From positions 3,658,001 to 3,722,000 of the forward strand of contig CM065647.1 of NCBI GenBank assembly GCA_033220425.1: a stretch of 64,000 bases of DNA, read 5' to 3'. A model generated the notes under the pieces. That model was not told the DNA's origin, did no database searches, and worked only from the letters and a program-made list of their open reading frames with translations. Made by a program: the position numbers and the translations under genes. Origin of the DNA: Lepraria neglecta (Eukaryota; Ascomycota; Lecanoromycetes; Lecanorales; Stereocaulaceae). Below, piece after piece: positions 11,685 to 22,742 of this stretch. Each line of letters opens with the position of its first letter. The stretch's first letter is position 1.

Positions 11685-12672
11685 ATGACACAAGTCTCAC
11701 CAACCACAATGCAGCCAATCAGCAGCATCTCACCCTCTCAGCGGCCGAAAGGTAACCCTTCCCATCACCCTCAAATGCTACTCTATCCTCTAACCACCCC
11801 ACCAGGCATACTCAAGAACTCATTCCGCGGCTCACCCCGGACCCGCCCTTCCATCCCCCCCACCACCTCCTCAACCGAAGAAGCCATCCCGACCTCCCCC
11901 ATGCCCACCACCAACCCTGAAGCAGACAAAGACATCACGCTAAAAAATACACTACAAAACGCCGGCCATCGACGTGAATCCTCGCAAAACCACCGCGCCT
12001 CAATTTCTCGCCGCCAGTCTAGCAACCCGAATTTCAACGAGAATGCTGAGGCCGGCGAGAGTGTGAGGTTGAAATGGGATGAGGCGAATTTGTATTTGAC
12101 GGAACAGGAGAAGAGCTCAACTATGAAGATTGATGAGCCGAAGACGCCGTATGCGATGCGGTATGATCCTGAGGAAGACGATGAGGAGATGTGTACACTT
12201 GATGCGCAGGACTTACAAGTGGATGAGCTTGACAAACTTCGTGAAGGCAGGTCAGCTCGGCGAACGAGGGAGGCGGAGATTCCGGGACTGGATATTGGAG
12301 AGCCGGAGGAGGATGTGAGTTATGTTGGACGGGATGAGGCAGACAGGATCCAGCAGAGTGATAGTGGGAGTGGGTTGGGGAGGAGTGGGAGTGTGAAGGG
12401 GGAGAAGACTGTAGTTGTGGATCCTGAGGCGCCGGATGGGAAGGGACACGATGGGACTGTTAGGCATAGGGATTTTGAGGAGATGAGGAAGAAACATTAT
12501 GAGATGAAGGATGTCAAGGGGTTACTTGGGTGTGTCCCTTTCATGTCGTAGTTGGCATGTTTGCTAATGGTTTGACAGGCACTCTGCTGAAGAGCTCGAG
12601 GCGATGGATGAGGACGAGGACGGTCCGCCACCTATGCCGAAGCTCAACGATACGATGGTAAACGGTGCATAG
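11685..12672 (+). CDS. glc8: Protein phosphatase 1 regulator, GLC8/inhibitor-2 family, 294 aa, three exons
   Basis: Inhibitor-2/GLC8 proteins bind and modulate the type 1 protein phosphatase catalytic subunit (Glc7 in yeast). Exons are 11685-11751, 11806-12529 and 12579-12672. The introns are 54 and 49 bases, with GTAACC...CAG and GTGTGT...CAG borders and GCTAATG as a likely branch point in the second. Family motifs are all present: KGILKNSFR across the first splice, LKWDEANLYLTEQEKSS (the conserved WDE.N block), MKIDEPKTPY (the PP1-binding region), ELDKLREGRSARR and FEEMRKKHYEMKDVK. The acidic tail EELEAMDEDEDGPPPMPKL follows the second splice. The reading frame is intact, unlike its neighbours. 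It is probably cytosolic or nuclear and constitutively expressed. A degraded copy of its 3' end lies 3 kb downstream. Confidence 0.93.
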
Positions 12673-13408
12673 GGAAAGGATGTTCCATAACGGCTGGCTA
12701 TATGTTCCGCGCTCGGAACTCTTACGTACTGTATGATGATGTCGCTTTAGCGTAGCTCCTTCAAATTGTATCAGCATCAATTCCGGGCTTCTTCTTTCTG
12801 ACTTATTTCTATTTTGAGCGTGCCAAGGGTTGCTTGTCCGTCTGAAATGTTCCACTATCGAAATTCCTTCGTGTGATTTTCACTGCATGTATGCCTATTT
12901 GCTGCATAGTAATGCTGTCCGATGGCGATAACTTGAGTATGAACTAAGAAGAAAAGGCTTTTCTTTACTGGTATCTTCCACCTGGTGAACGCATAGAAGG
13001 CAATTTCTACTATCTTGGAGTGCGCACCCTTGTTTCTCGGTACTGCGCGGTGATCTAAATGTTGATATCCGCACATGGTATTCTCTTACATACACGAGTC
13101 ATCCCCCACCTGTAAAAATGTCAGAATGGTCATAAATCATAATTTCACATACACGTTGACCGTACCAAGTCGTCAACATCTCCTGGCACTGAGACAGCGA
13201 TAAATCGAAACAAGAAACTCAGAAGCGCTCGCTCTTTTTTATAGTGTGCCCCTGCATTATACTAATCTCCAAGCGGATGAGGTATTATTTGTATTGAGGT
13301 CGTCGTGAGGAGTGGATGTCCTAATTTACAGTGGTCTCCTTGCGGGCATTGGTCGGACGAGGCTTGAATTTACCATGCTCAGCACCCGGGTCCGGTCGCA
13401 TATTCTCC
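12673..13408. other. 3' flank of the GLC8-like gene, nothing else recognised
   Basis: The stretch between two gene ends. Minus-strand open frames at 12541-13095 overlap one another and have no features. Confidence 0.45.
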
Positions 13409-15306
13409 TCACTGCAGCGGCTTTCGTAAGTCTCGGTAGACCTTAGATAGCCCGGAGACTCCTGATGATATTGACGTTCGTTCCGCTGTTCGTCGTGAGG
13501 TAGTCTTTACCTTAGAGGGCCCGGAGACTTTTGTTCGTGGTAGGGTAGTTTTTTCCTTAGGTAGCCCGGAGACTCGCGGTGACAAAGGTCGTTCTGTTGT
13601 TCGTGGTTGTAGTGTTGGTGGTGGTGGCGGCGGCGGCGGGGGTATACACTCTCCAGAGTGCCCATCAAGAAAAACAGACCAGTGCCTCTGTGGCCGTGTC
13701 TTGCAGCGACCAGGCCAAGCATCCCGATCTAGCTCCTCGGTTCCCCCACTCGAATCTGGAGGGGTATGTTGACGGCTCTTGAAGCGACTAGTCCGAGCGT
13801 CATCAGCTTTCTCGTACTGGTACGTCATTTCTATTTCTGAATCTGTATCACTGTAAGCAAGGTCGGAGGGGGGGTCCATATTTTTGAGATCCGATGACGT
13901 TAGAGGCCTTGACTCACCTCGTTGCATACAGTCTACTGGCATGGTTTCCGATCGCTGCAGAGGTTTGGGTCTGAAGTTGGCAGTGTGTTTATAAGTAGCC
14001 GAGCTTTGGGGAACGCTTCTCGAAGGCACCGAGAAAGCATCGGAGTTCGCGTCGCTACTGTCACTTGAGATTTTTGGCGTAGCTATTCTGTCTAAGTGTC
14101 TCAAGGGTCGCGGTTCTGGAGCTTGGTTGACACTGCTACTCGAAACACGGATTCTCCGAGCACAATAGTCACACCCCGAGCGGTCACGACTAGTAATGAG
14201 ACGTCCGGCATGATCTATTTCCAGTATCACACCTGACGTCAGTCCACTTGCCTCTGGGGAAGTTTTCCTCCGTTTATCCTTCCAATTCCCTTTCCAACCG
14301 CTCTTGATCAGAGCCAGGCCTAATGACATAGCTCTTACGTCTTTCATGAGCTCCAAGACACGCGATTGGATTACTCCTTTAGCTTTTGTCTCCAGAGGAA
14401 TCAGTCGCGGAAAAATGTCACCGAACCTGTTCGATAACCATACGTATTGTATCGTCCTCATTGATTTTCGTAGACCAAATGGCTTTCGATCCAGCGCCCA
14501 CTCAATGCACAGAGGCGCAATCTGTTGGTGGTAGGTGTGCCAGAGCTTGCAAACTAGCCGAGCGGTTGAATTGCGTTCAGCCTCTTCTACATCTGCCAGC
14601 CAACCCTGGGCTTCCTGAACAAGCTCCTTCCTTTGTGTCCTCACTCTCTCATCTCCTTCAGCTTTGACCTCGTCAAGTTTGAGAATGGCTTTGCCAAGAA
14701 TGCTCCCACTCAGATGACTATAAGGTACTTAATTGGGATTCGCATCCGAAGGTGTGTTTCAATGAAACCCTGACATTTTGGTACAATTTCGGATTGCATT
14801 AGTAGGCGTATGTCTTGAATCTTCTCAAGTGGCGTCATCGGTAGAAGCTTGTGGTTCCATGCGGAGTCTGGTTGATCTGCGATTGGTGTCTTGCCACTGG
14901 CGTCCACGAGGGAGTTAGGTTCTGCTTTGTCGATATTACCTGGAGGGCCCGACCGTGAATGGGCATCCTCGTCGTGCAACCGTACTTTCTGCCATGATTT
15001 CTTCATCCAACTTTCTCGGCCCCCAAGACCGTTCTATTTCTCCAAGAGTTTATCAAGCGTGCTAAGCACATTCTCACAACCGCTAACAAGAACTCCGAGT
15101 TCATCCTTATATATGCCCCTGCTCTTATTAATTAGACTCTCCGGCTTTCCCAGCTCTTTCTCTAAGCGCTGTAGGACGACATGTAGGCCTGAAGCTTCTC
15201 GTGTGAGCTCATCGTATTCGCCGCACGCTTTGCGAGAGTTCTGAACCGTCTTCCAGGCTAAGCTAACGAGTACAATCGCGTCGCTGACAGAGTACCCGAA
15301 GGACAT
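13409..15306 (-). pseudogene. Paralogue A: protein with STAND-like N-terminal helical domain, probably decayed
   Basis: The ATG at 15306 starts MSFGYSVSDAIVLVSLAWKT. The following helical region (CGEYDELTREASGLH, LQRLEKELGKPESLINKS) resembles the N-terminal domain found on many fungal STAND/NLR-like and related proteins. The same frame has a TAG at about 15034-15036, where the paralogue has Tyr, then continues through MKKSWQKVRLHDEDAHSR to 14710. After a frame change or intron, 14644-13409 codes a second region (HQQIAPLCIEWALDRK, GCDYC), a disordered Ser/Arg-rich part, a polyproline run and a repeat-rich tail. The paralogue at 16439-21736 shares both the N-terminal domain and the IAPLC-I-W region. 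The function is unknown. The call as pseudogene rests on the in-frame stop; a spliced active gene is the alternative. Confidence 0.5.
13436..13609 (-). repeat. Three degenerate repeats in the tail of paralogue A
   Basis: The motif CCTTAG..AG.CCGGAGACT recurs three times on the + strand, at about 13440, 13510 and 13556, each followed by a GTTCGT-rich part. On the coding strand this gives three related protein units, RVSGLPKEK, KVSGPSKVK and GVSGLSKV. Confidence 0.65.
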
Positions 15307-15672
15307 CTTGAGTGGGAATAGGATGGGCGCATATCCGAAGAGTGCAGTGAGGCACGGATCGAGACTGGCGTACAGGACGGGAAGATCAGCGTAGTTTGTA
15401 AACACGGATCGGGCAAGGCTGAAGCCCAAAAAATCCTGGGAGTACTATGCTGAGATGTGAACAGGAGAATTGCGAGCGGTTGTTCTCTTCTGCGACATGA
15501 GGCTAGAGGTAGATATGTGAGAGTCTGTTGTAGGGTCATTCAGCTGGCGACGGATCACAGCAACAACGCGTTGAGAGGTTGAGCCTCAGTGGCCGAGGGG
15601 TGGCTTCTAGCCGTAGGGCCAATGTGGGGCGAGTTTGGGGCCAAAAAGTGGCCATAGGTTGGTTCGAAAATG
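15307..15672. other. 5' flank of paralogue A, nothing else recognised
   Basis: Probable promoter of the minus-strand gene A. Open frames reading through 15429 and 15539 on the minus strand lie upstream of the conserved MSFG start and show no conservation with paralogue B, so they were not included. Confidence 0.4.
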
Positions 15673-15931
15673 GATTAACGTTTTGAGGAGATAATGAAGA
15701 AGTAAAATATTGAGAGATGAAGGATATCAAGGGATCAACAAAGTGTATGGTTCTCTTTAGTATCAAGGCATTCGTCGAGAACCGTCGGGTTGTTACTAAA
15801 GGTACTACAGAAATCCAGCTGAAGTGCTTGAGGCGATAGACAAGTCTAAGGTCAGCCTGTTACTTATGCTCAAGCTCAATAAGACGATGGCTAGTAGAAC
15901 GTAGTGAGGAAACTTAAGAACGGCTGGCTAT
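15673..15931 (+). pseudogene. Displaced, degraded copy of the GLC8-like gene 3' end
   Basis: DNA-level similarity to 12470-12700 is plain. TTTTGAGGAGAT.A.GAAGAA and GAGATGAAGGAT.TCAAGG are followed by an intron-like spacer ending in a CAG. Next come GCTGAAG..CT.GAGGCGAT, ATGC..AAGCTCAA.A.GACGATGG and finally AACGGCTGGCTAT, which in the true gene lies just after the stop codon. The copy therefore spans the end of exon 2, intron 2, exon 3 and the beginning of the 3' flank. It is a genomic duplication and not a retrocopy. It is too diverged to be read and lacks the 5' two thirds of the gene. It sits between the two paralogous genes A and B. Confidence 0.8.
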
Positions 15932-16438
15932 GAGGGAAGTATCGTGCTGTAAAAGCCACCTAAAAGCGCACTTTTTGCTCTGATCAATTCACTGCTCCCG
16001 AGACATGTCGTTTGGCAAGAACCCTACTTCCAATAAGGTTTCTGTCCCCTTTCCTATACTCGGAGGATCTATCCACCACCACAAACCCTGCTCTCAAACG
16101 GTCTTTTACTTCCCGTTTTCTGCCGCTGAGACTTGTCTTTGGGCAAGGCTTCTGCTCCTAGACAAGTCTTCTCCCCCTTTCCCTACTCTTAGATTTGTCT
16201 TTTGGCTTGAATTCCTTCCTCCGAAAGATAATGCTGCGTTGGAGGTCTGCACCATAATTAGAGTTCTCCTCTGGCCTAGGTGTTGTCTATACTTACGATG
16301 TCTTCGGCTCTTGGGGTTGTTAACAGTGCAGAATCACCCATTGTGCTACGTCAGGTTCATACACGATATAGCCGGCTCAAGTTCGTATCCGGCCGATGAT
16401 ACGCTCGAATAAGAAAATCTTTTCGGATGTGCGGCTTC
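15932..16438. other. Intergenic, nothing recognised
   Basis: The stretch contains loosely repeated TTGTCTTTTGGC/AAGTCTTCTCCCCCTTTCC phrases between 16000 and 16210 and no supported gene. The open frame 16005-16412 (+) has no features. Confidence 0.4.
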
Positions 16439-17844
16439 TCAGGAAGGTGGGTGACAATAGGAGCACCGATCGCCTGCACGGCTGATGATTCTTTGGGCGC
16501 GCGGGTCGAATGCTACGACTATCCTTGAACCAATTTGGCTGGCCTTCTTCCAGCGTTGATGCCACTTCCACATAACTGCCGCGCGCAGAGTGCGAAGACC
16601 TTTACGCATAGAGTTTGCATCCTCTTTGAGCTCATCACTCCTTGCGTTCATTCCGTCTGTTCCATCTGTGCTCGAGTTAACAGCCTGCAATCTCTTTACT
16701 TGCAACTCCATTATTGTGATTAACTCAAATCGCCCCGAGTGTTTGGTACCTGACTGGCGGGTATCTAATCCTGCAATCCAGTCGATACATAGCGGCGCGA
16801 TTCGTTCGTGATAATCGTGCCAAATTTGATCCAGGAGCTCAGCAAGTGGCTTGCCAGGAGGCGTATTGAGCCACTCAGCTTTGAGCAAGTCAATTGGTTT
16901 GCAAACAGCGAATAAGGAAGCCACGGGTGTAGTTAGACAAACTTCGCAGTCATAGCTGTAGATTTTTGTAACGCAGTCATGAATTCAGAGTACCTTGATA
17001 CCTTCATGAACATGTCCTTCTTCCGATGCAACAACGGTTTGTCCTCTGTTTGCAATTCGCCAACTTCCCGCATTGTATACGTGAATGCCCGATATATTCC
17101 AAGATAATCCTGCTGCCATGCGCTTTGGCCTCGAGAAAGCTGAAACTGAGTCGATGAAGCCAAAGTAACGCATGCCGGTACCAAAATAGTGTAGAAATCG
17201 GACGAGATTTTGTCGAGTGTATCGCCCACTGACTTATCGCTTTGTAAGTGGCCTGGATGTTTATCGATCGCAGGACCTGGCTCAGGGGGAGTGCCTAGTT
17301 TAGGAGGACTCAAGCAATCTTCAAGGGTATCGAATGCTTTCTTGTCGTTGATTAAAGGACTATCAGCGTTCGGTGGAGACACTGTTTGATCGTCTCCAAT
17401 TTTCGAGTTTTCCGCTGCAAGTGACCCGTTGACTAGCTCGTCCGGCCCAATTGTCTCGACATCAGATAACGGTCCAGCATGCCTCCGTCCAACGTCAGCA
17501 TCTCTTTTCGTGGCAGGATGGGGAAAGGAGGCGATCAGTGTAATAACCGAGACCTTGCAACCGGGGCCGACAGCTTCTAGGATCTCTGAATTAATGGAAC
17601 GTCGGTGATCAGTAGAGCAAATGAGGCCATTTGATTGCTCCATACCATCTGCCCCTCTAACTTTGGACGAGCCCTTTGGACTCGTTTCATCGATCTGGGT
17701 ACAGCTATCGTAGATTCTCTCGGAGTACGATGCGTTTTTATTTGCCAGGCTTGAGGTCCGTTCGTTGATTGGTGCTCTGTCAGAGAAAGCTTCGAATGAC
17801 TCGGTCAGACTTGGCTCATCACGTTGCGTACTCTTATTGGAAAT
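16439..17844 (-). pseudogene. Paralogue B, 3' part, cut off from its 5' part by a Copia insertion
   Basis: Two coding-like stretches lie on the minus strand. 17840-16933 is a disordered region followed by DKISSDFYTILVPACVTLAS. 16924-16439 contains ELLDQIWHDYHERIAPLCID, KWHQRWKKASQIGSRI and a C-terminal CSYC. The second stretch matches the same region of paralogue A (WHTYHQQIAPLCIEW...CDYC), so the two genes are paralogues. The change of frame between the stretches lies near 16930. A GTTTGT donor with a CTAAC is visible there, so a normal intron is possible. The upstream end is truncated by the LTR at 17845-18007, and the N-terminal domain of the same gene lies beyond the element at 20951-21736. 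The function is unknown. Confidence 0.6.
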
Positions 17845-18007
17845 TGTTGCAATGGCAGAAAACACTCAAATGACTGACTAGCTAAGAGATAGGAATCTAT
17901 GGAGTACTAATAGACATCTCTGTCTATTTGCTAACAATTCTGCCTGTGACTAGCGGAGAAAGACAATGGAATCGCATAAAGAGCAATCAGGCAACCAGAT
18001 TGCAACA
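17845..18007 (-). repeat. 3' LTR of the Copia element
   Basis: On the minus strand it begins TGTTGCAAT and ends ATTGCAACA, a 9 bp inverted terminal pair with TG...CA borders. It is preceded by the purine tract. It is 163 bp long, and no second copy is found in the window. Confidence 0.85.
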
Positions 18008-20950
18008 CTCCCCTCGAGTCCATTTATGACGTAGCCTTGGTGTTTCTACATGCCCATATTCTCAACGGACTTCTGAAAGCTCGCCGCCGGCAGGGGCTTG
18101 GTGAGACCGTCCGAAAGCATATCCTCAGTGCTAATATATTCGATCCTGACCTTCCCATCCACCGCGACCTCTCTGACGTAATGCCACGCCACATCTATAT
18201 GCTTCGTTCGGCGGTGAAACTCAGGGTTCGTAGAGAGAGCAATAGCGCCCTGGTTATCTGCATAGAGAAGAACGGGATCTTTCTCTTTCCTTAGTCCAAG
18301 CTCGCTGAGCAAGCGGTAGATCCAGATAGCTTCTTTTACAGCCTCCGTTATTACTATATATTCAGACTCAGTGGAAGACGTGGCAACTGCAGTCTGGCGC
18401 TTAGAAGACCATGAGATGGGACCCCCATTCAGTATGTAGATATAGCCTCCGGTGGATTTTCTTCCGTCGATGACCCCTGCATGGTCCGCATCAGAATATC
18501 TAACTAAGCCCTCATTCCCAGCTCTTGAGTATGTGATGCCTCGTCTAAGCGTGCCTTTAATGTACCGAAAAATGCGGTCCAGGGCTTACATTTGTAGAGG
18601 ACCTGGATTGGAATAGTAACGACTGAGGACAGAGACGGCGTAGGCAAGATCAGGTCTTGTTTCTACCATAGCGTATATAAGGTATCCAACAGCCGATTGG
18701 TAGCGCTTGATGGTGGCTTTGGACGCTTGTATGAGAGGAGGTATCATGAATCCTGGGACTCCGGCATCTATGGGAGTGGCGGTAGGGTGATAATTATCTA
18801 TCTTAAAACGCTGCAACACCGTTATCAAATATGAACGCTGATGTAGTGTAATTCCAGTAGGATGACGTTCGATCTCAATGCCCAAATAGTGAGTAGCTGG
18901 ACCTATATCAGTCATTCTGAATTTGGCACTAAGTTGCTGTTTAAGCTTATTGACTTTTGTGATCTCTGTACCGACTATAAGCAGATCATCGACGTAAAGG
19001 GCGATGTAGATGGTCTTGTCTATAGACACAAATACGCAGTGGTCCGGAGTTGTTCTCATAAAGCCCAGTTGGGAGAGGAAGCCCTGAATAGTTGCGTACC
19101 AGACACAAGGAGATTGCTTCAGCCTATAGAGAGCTTTTCGTAGCTTGCAGACCTTATTCGTCCCGTCTTCGAACTCCGTAGGCTGAATGACGTAGACAAG
19201 CTCATCGAGAAGACCGTATAGGAAGGCGGTGACGACATCCATTTACTCCATATAAAGATCTCCTTTAGCGGCAGTTGAGATTATTGATCTATAAGAGACT
19301 GCCTTGACAACAGAGGCAAAAGTCTCCTTATAGTTAATACCCTGTTCTTATCGATAGCTATAGACTACCTACCGAGCCTTCCGCTTAATAGAGCTATCTT
19401 CCTTCTTCTTGATACGGAAGACCTATTTCCTAGTAAGAGGCTTATAGGATAGGGTACCTGTAGGAGGATGGACGAGGTCCCATGTAGAGTTCTCCATCAG
19501 AGAATCACATTCTGACTGCATAGCTTCTTTCAAAAGTTCCAAAGAGACTATCAGCCTCCTTTATAGCCTGCCGAATAGCCTGCCGAAGAGTCTGCGGTTC
19601 CTGAGGCTGAGGGTCAAGAGTCTCCCCTTTAGATAAGGCGCTGAGAGCTTTCACTATATGGATATGAGACTTTGGCGTTGGTCCTTCCAAAATGTCGTCA
19701 TCGCCAAATGGACGAACGACCGTGTCCAGGAAATTAGCATGATGCTCCCTGAATTTAGTGCCTTTAGATCTAGTGGTGTCTCTGGGCTTGAAGCCATCAG
19801 GGATCCGGTTCTTTGGATTGCGAGGTTTCTTTTCAGGTAGATCACTATCTTCCTCGCTAGCTTTATCAGAAGAAGGCTCCCCTGAAGGTGGTAGAGAAAT
19901 GTCACTTGATTCCGCAGAAGAAAGGTCTGTAGTAGGGACTGTAAGTGATGGTGAATCCTCGCGTTCTAAACCTGCAAGGAGCAAATCATCTTGCTCAGTC
20001 TATGGTAATAGCGTGATTTCAGACTCCCCCGGTTGGTAGACAGTATCCTCATCAATTTTGACATCTCGATGGGCGGTAACCTTCCTAGTCTTAGGGTTGT
20101 AGACACGATAATTTGTTCCCTCGTATCCAACAAAGATACCTTGCCAGGAGCGCTTATCAAGTTTGCCTCTTGATGTAGTCTTAGGAATAAGCACCCAAGC
20201 CCTACTCCCAAGGACCTTGAAATAGGAGACATCAGGCATTTCGCCATTGAGAGCAAAGTAGGGAACAGCATTGTTATCGAGGACTCTCGTAGGACATCTA
20301 TTCCGCACATGGCAGACAGCAGAGACGATCTCGTACCATAGGTGTTTTCCCAGGTGCTTCTCAGCCATAATCGACTGAGTGGGTCCCATGAGAGTATAGT
20401 TCTTCCGCTCAACCTTGCCATTCTGGGCGTGTGTATAAGCGGCGGAGTGTTCCCATTGGATACCCTTCTTAGCACAGTAAGCCGAGAAACGGTGATTATA
20501 GAATTCAGTCCCAAGGTCCGTTCTCCACACCTTAACCTTCCGTCCTGACTGAGTCTCCATTCTTGTGACCCAGTCCACCGTCTTCTCGAAAGTCTCGTCC
20601 TTAGAGACTAATGGCTCAGTCCATGTAGCCCCTGTGGAGTCATCGGTGACAGTCCACATGTACTTCTCTCCATGAATTCCTGGTGGAAAAGGTCCTTCAA
20701 GGTCAGAATGTAGCTTGTCCAGGAAATTGATAGCACGCCTCATTGGCTTGCGGGAAACTTGTTCCTGTTGCCTCCCCTTCATGCATTCACCACATATTTC
20801 TGTTGGGGGATGCCCATAAAGACATAGCCCTTGGACGAGATGTTGGACTTTCTGCAGACTACCATATGCGAGGTGAGCAAACCGCCGGTGCCAAAGCACG
20901 TATTCATTATTGCTTGCAGAGGTGACTTGAGCGTACGTTTGAGGAGGCGT
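17845..20950 (-). mobile_element. Ty1/Copia LTR retrotransposon, 5'-truncated fossil
   Basis: The minus-strand order is integrase, reverse transcriptase, RNase H, 3' LTR. The GAG-pre-integrase region (LWHRRFAHL, CGECMKGRQQ) and integrase core lie at about 20000-20950. A linker follows at about 19500-19990, the reverse transcriptase at about 18350-19490 (YVDDLLIVG present) and RNase H at about 18046-18312 (ADNQGAIAL, TKHIDV). A purine-rich tract (GAGGGGAG) abuts the 163 bp LTR. No 5' LTR, gag or protease is found before the host gene B sequence at the other end, so the 5' third is missing. The element is broken at several points and moderately decayed. It inserted into host paralogue B. Confidence 0.88.
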
Positions 20951-21736
20951 AGTGGCGACATTGAGCGACTCATCGGGTGAAAGATGTTGTGGTACATCGT
21001 CAGCATCATGCCAATGCTCGTGCCTGTCCACTTCTTCCTCATCTAAGAGACCTCGATCCCCAAGCTCCTTGATATAGTCCATAATCAACCGCTTATGCTG
21101 ATGAATGGTCGAGCTTGAGAAGCCTTCATGTCGCAATTCTCTGCGGAACTCCCTCCAGACCGCCTTATCATCATCCGCGTAGGTGGTGAATATCGAGCCC
21201 TCGTAGTTGTTTCCGGAGATGAAATGCGTCGTAATTGTATTCACGGCGAGCTGAATGTCCTTTAAGATCCCCCCACTCCTATTGATCTCTTGTTCTACTC
21301 TCCCAACAGCTCCCATCGACACCATATTCAGGTTAAATGATATCATGGTCGTGTAAAATACCATTTTTGACCGAAGATCGCCTAGATCTGCCATCTCGCC
21401 GTTCCCAAACCGAATCCTTTGCCATAATTTGCGAGCACCGCGTTCCTGGTCATTTAGAGCATTGTACTTGTCCAAGATCCTGTTGAGCACCCGGAGCACT
21501 TTTCTGCAATCCCCTGATATCCGCCGAAGTTCAGTCCCACTTATATCGCCTGGCCGATTGATGGGGCTCTCGGGGGTCGCAACCTCTTCATCCAGTCGTC
21601 TCAGGGCGGTGTGCAAGGCCGAAACCTCACGAGTGAGTTCGTCATGTTCTCCACATGCCTTCTTAGAGTTCTGGAAGGCTTGGTAGGCTAATTGGCCTAG
21701 AAGCATTCCATCGCTGAGTGAGGTTCCGAAATTCAT
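20951..21736 (-). pseudogene. Paralogue B, 5' part, running in frame into Copia integrase
   Basis: The ATG at 21736 starts MNFGTSLSDGMLLGQLAYQA, followed by CGEHDELTREVSALH, NALNDQERGARKLWQRIRFG and FTTYADDDKAVWREFRRELR. This is the STAND-like N-terminal helical domain shared with paralogue A. The open frame continues without a stop across the junction (about 20930-21000) into the Copia GAG-pre-integrase and integrase and ends at 20000. As it stands the DNA holds a 578-codon chimeric frame, host domain plus integrase. The exact junction cannot be set without an undisrupted relative. The host C-terminal part lies at 16439-17844. Whether the chimera is expressed is unknown. Confidence 0.7.
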
Positions 21737-22742
21737 AGCTAGAGACGCAGTTGAGCTGCCTGACAGGTCATGCTCTCATAGAGGTGGATTTGGAGCTGGA
21801 CATGGGATGAGCAAGTCAAATTGTAGCAGCGTAGGAAGGCAACACAATTGCAAAGCATAAAAAGCACACGGGCAAGCCGAGGGAGAATTCAGGCGTAATT
21901 GCTCCAGCCGTATACCGCAATGCTGAAGAACAGTGATCACGATGGTTGCCAAATTTCGCTTCTTGGCGGCAGCAAGGCCGCTCAAAAGCGCAAAGAGCAG
22001 ATATTGTCTTTCTCGCTGTCCTTGTGGCATAGAGTTGTCTGTGGGATAAGGAACGGTGCTTTAAGGAAGGAGGGCAGAAGGCCGCCCTTAGGGCTCAATG
22101 CTTTTAGCGTGGGCGGGGTGTTCTAGGCCATGCAGAGCGACGCAACTAGGACTTACCTGCATCATCGTCCAAATACAATCTACAGATATGACACAGTCTA
22201 ATGGCAGAACAGAGAGGACAACATGAGGCCTAAGCATGCCTCCGAGGGCGCCAATGATACTACAGCTGCCTACTGTCATGGGAGTCGATTTCCAAACCTG
22301 CTTAGTCATATCCCAACATGTAATATGCAGCTGTATTGGCTGTATTGGCAACACGTCCTAGGGCGAAGGAGCTTGAGAAGGCTGTCTGACCTGCCATGGA
22401 TGTTTGGGAGACAGAGTAAAATTTGGAGCAGCTGGTCAGCGCGGAGGCTGCGCATAGGCCATTTTGCAGGGCTTTGCTAACTGTGTATCAAGCAGGTCAT
22501 CACTCCATGCTACAAACTTTTTCAGACCCATCAACTCTGTTTCCAGGTGTAGGGAACGACTAGTCGTATCCATATATTGATCATGCGTGTCAACCGTCAG
22601 CCATAATTTTACAAACGTTGCTCTGGAGCATATCGTCTACCTCTCTCATTGATGGGCTGCATCAGGTACTGCTGGATGACAGTTACACACAGGGGCCCAG
22701 CATAACTGACTATAGTGCCTTTAGCACTTTCATTCTCCACAA
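21737..22742. other. 5' flank of paralogue B and unassigned DNA
   Basis: No supported gene. A minus-strand stretch around 22100-22480 shows short collinear coding-like pieces, but too little for a call. Confidence 0.4.

Noticed and set aside
15034-15306. Separate short gene of 90 codons (MSFGYSVSDA...)
   Set aside because: Comparison with paralogue B shows it is the N-terminal part of a longer gene; the stop falls where B has a Tyr codon.
22088-22480. Coding-like pieces on the minus strand
   Set aside because: Too short and no family recognised; could be chance.
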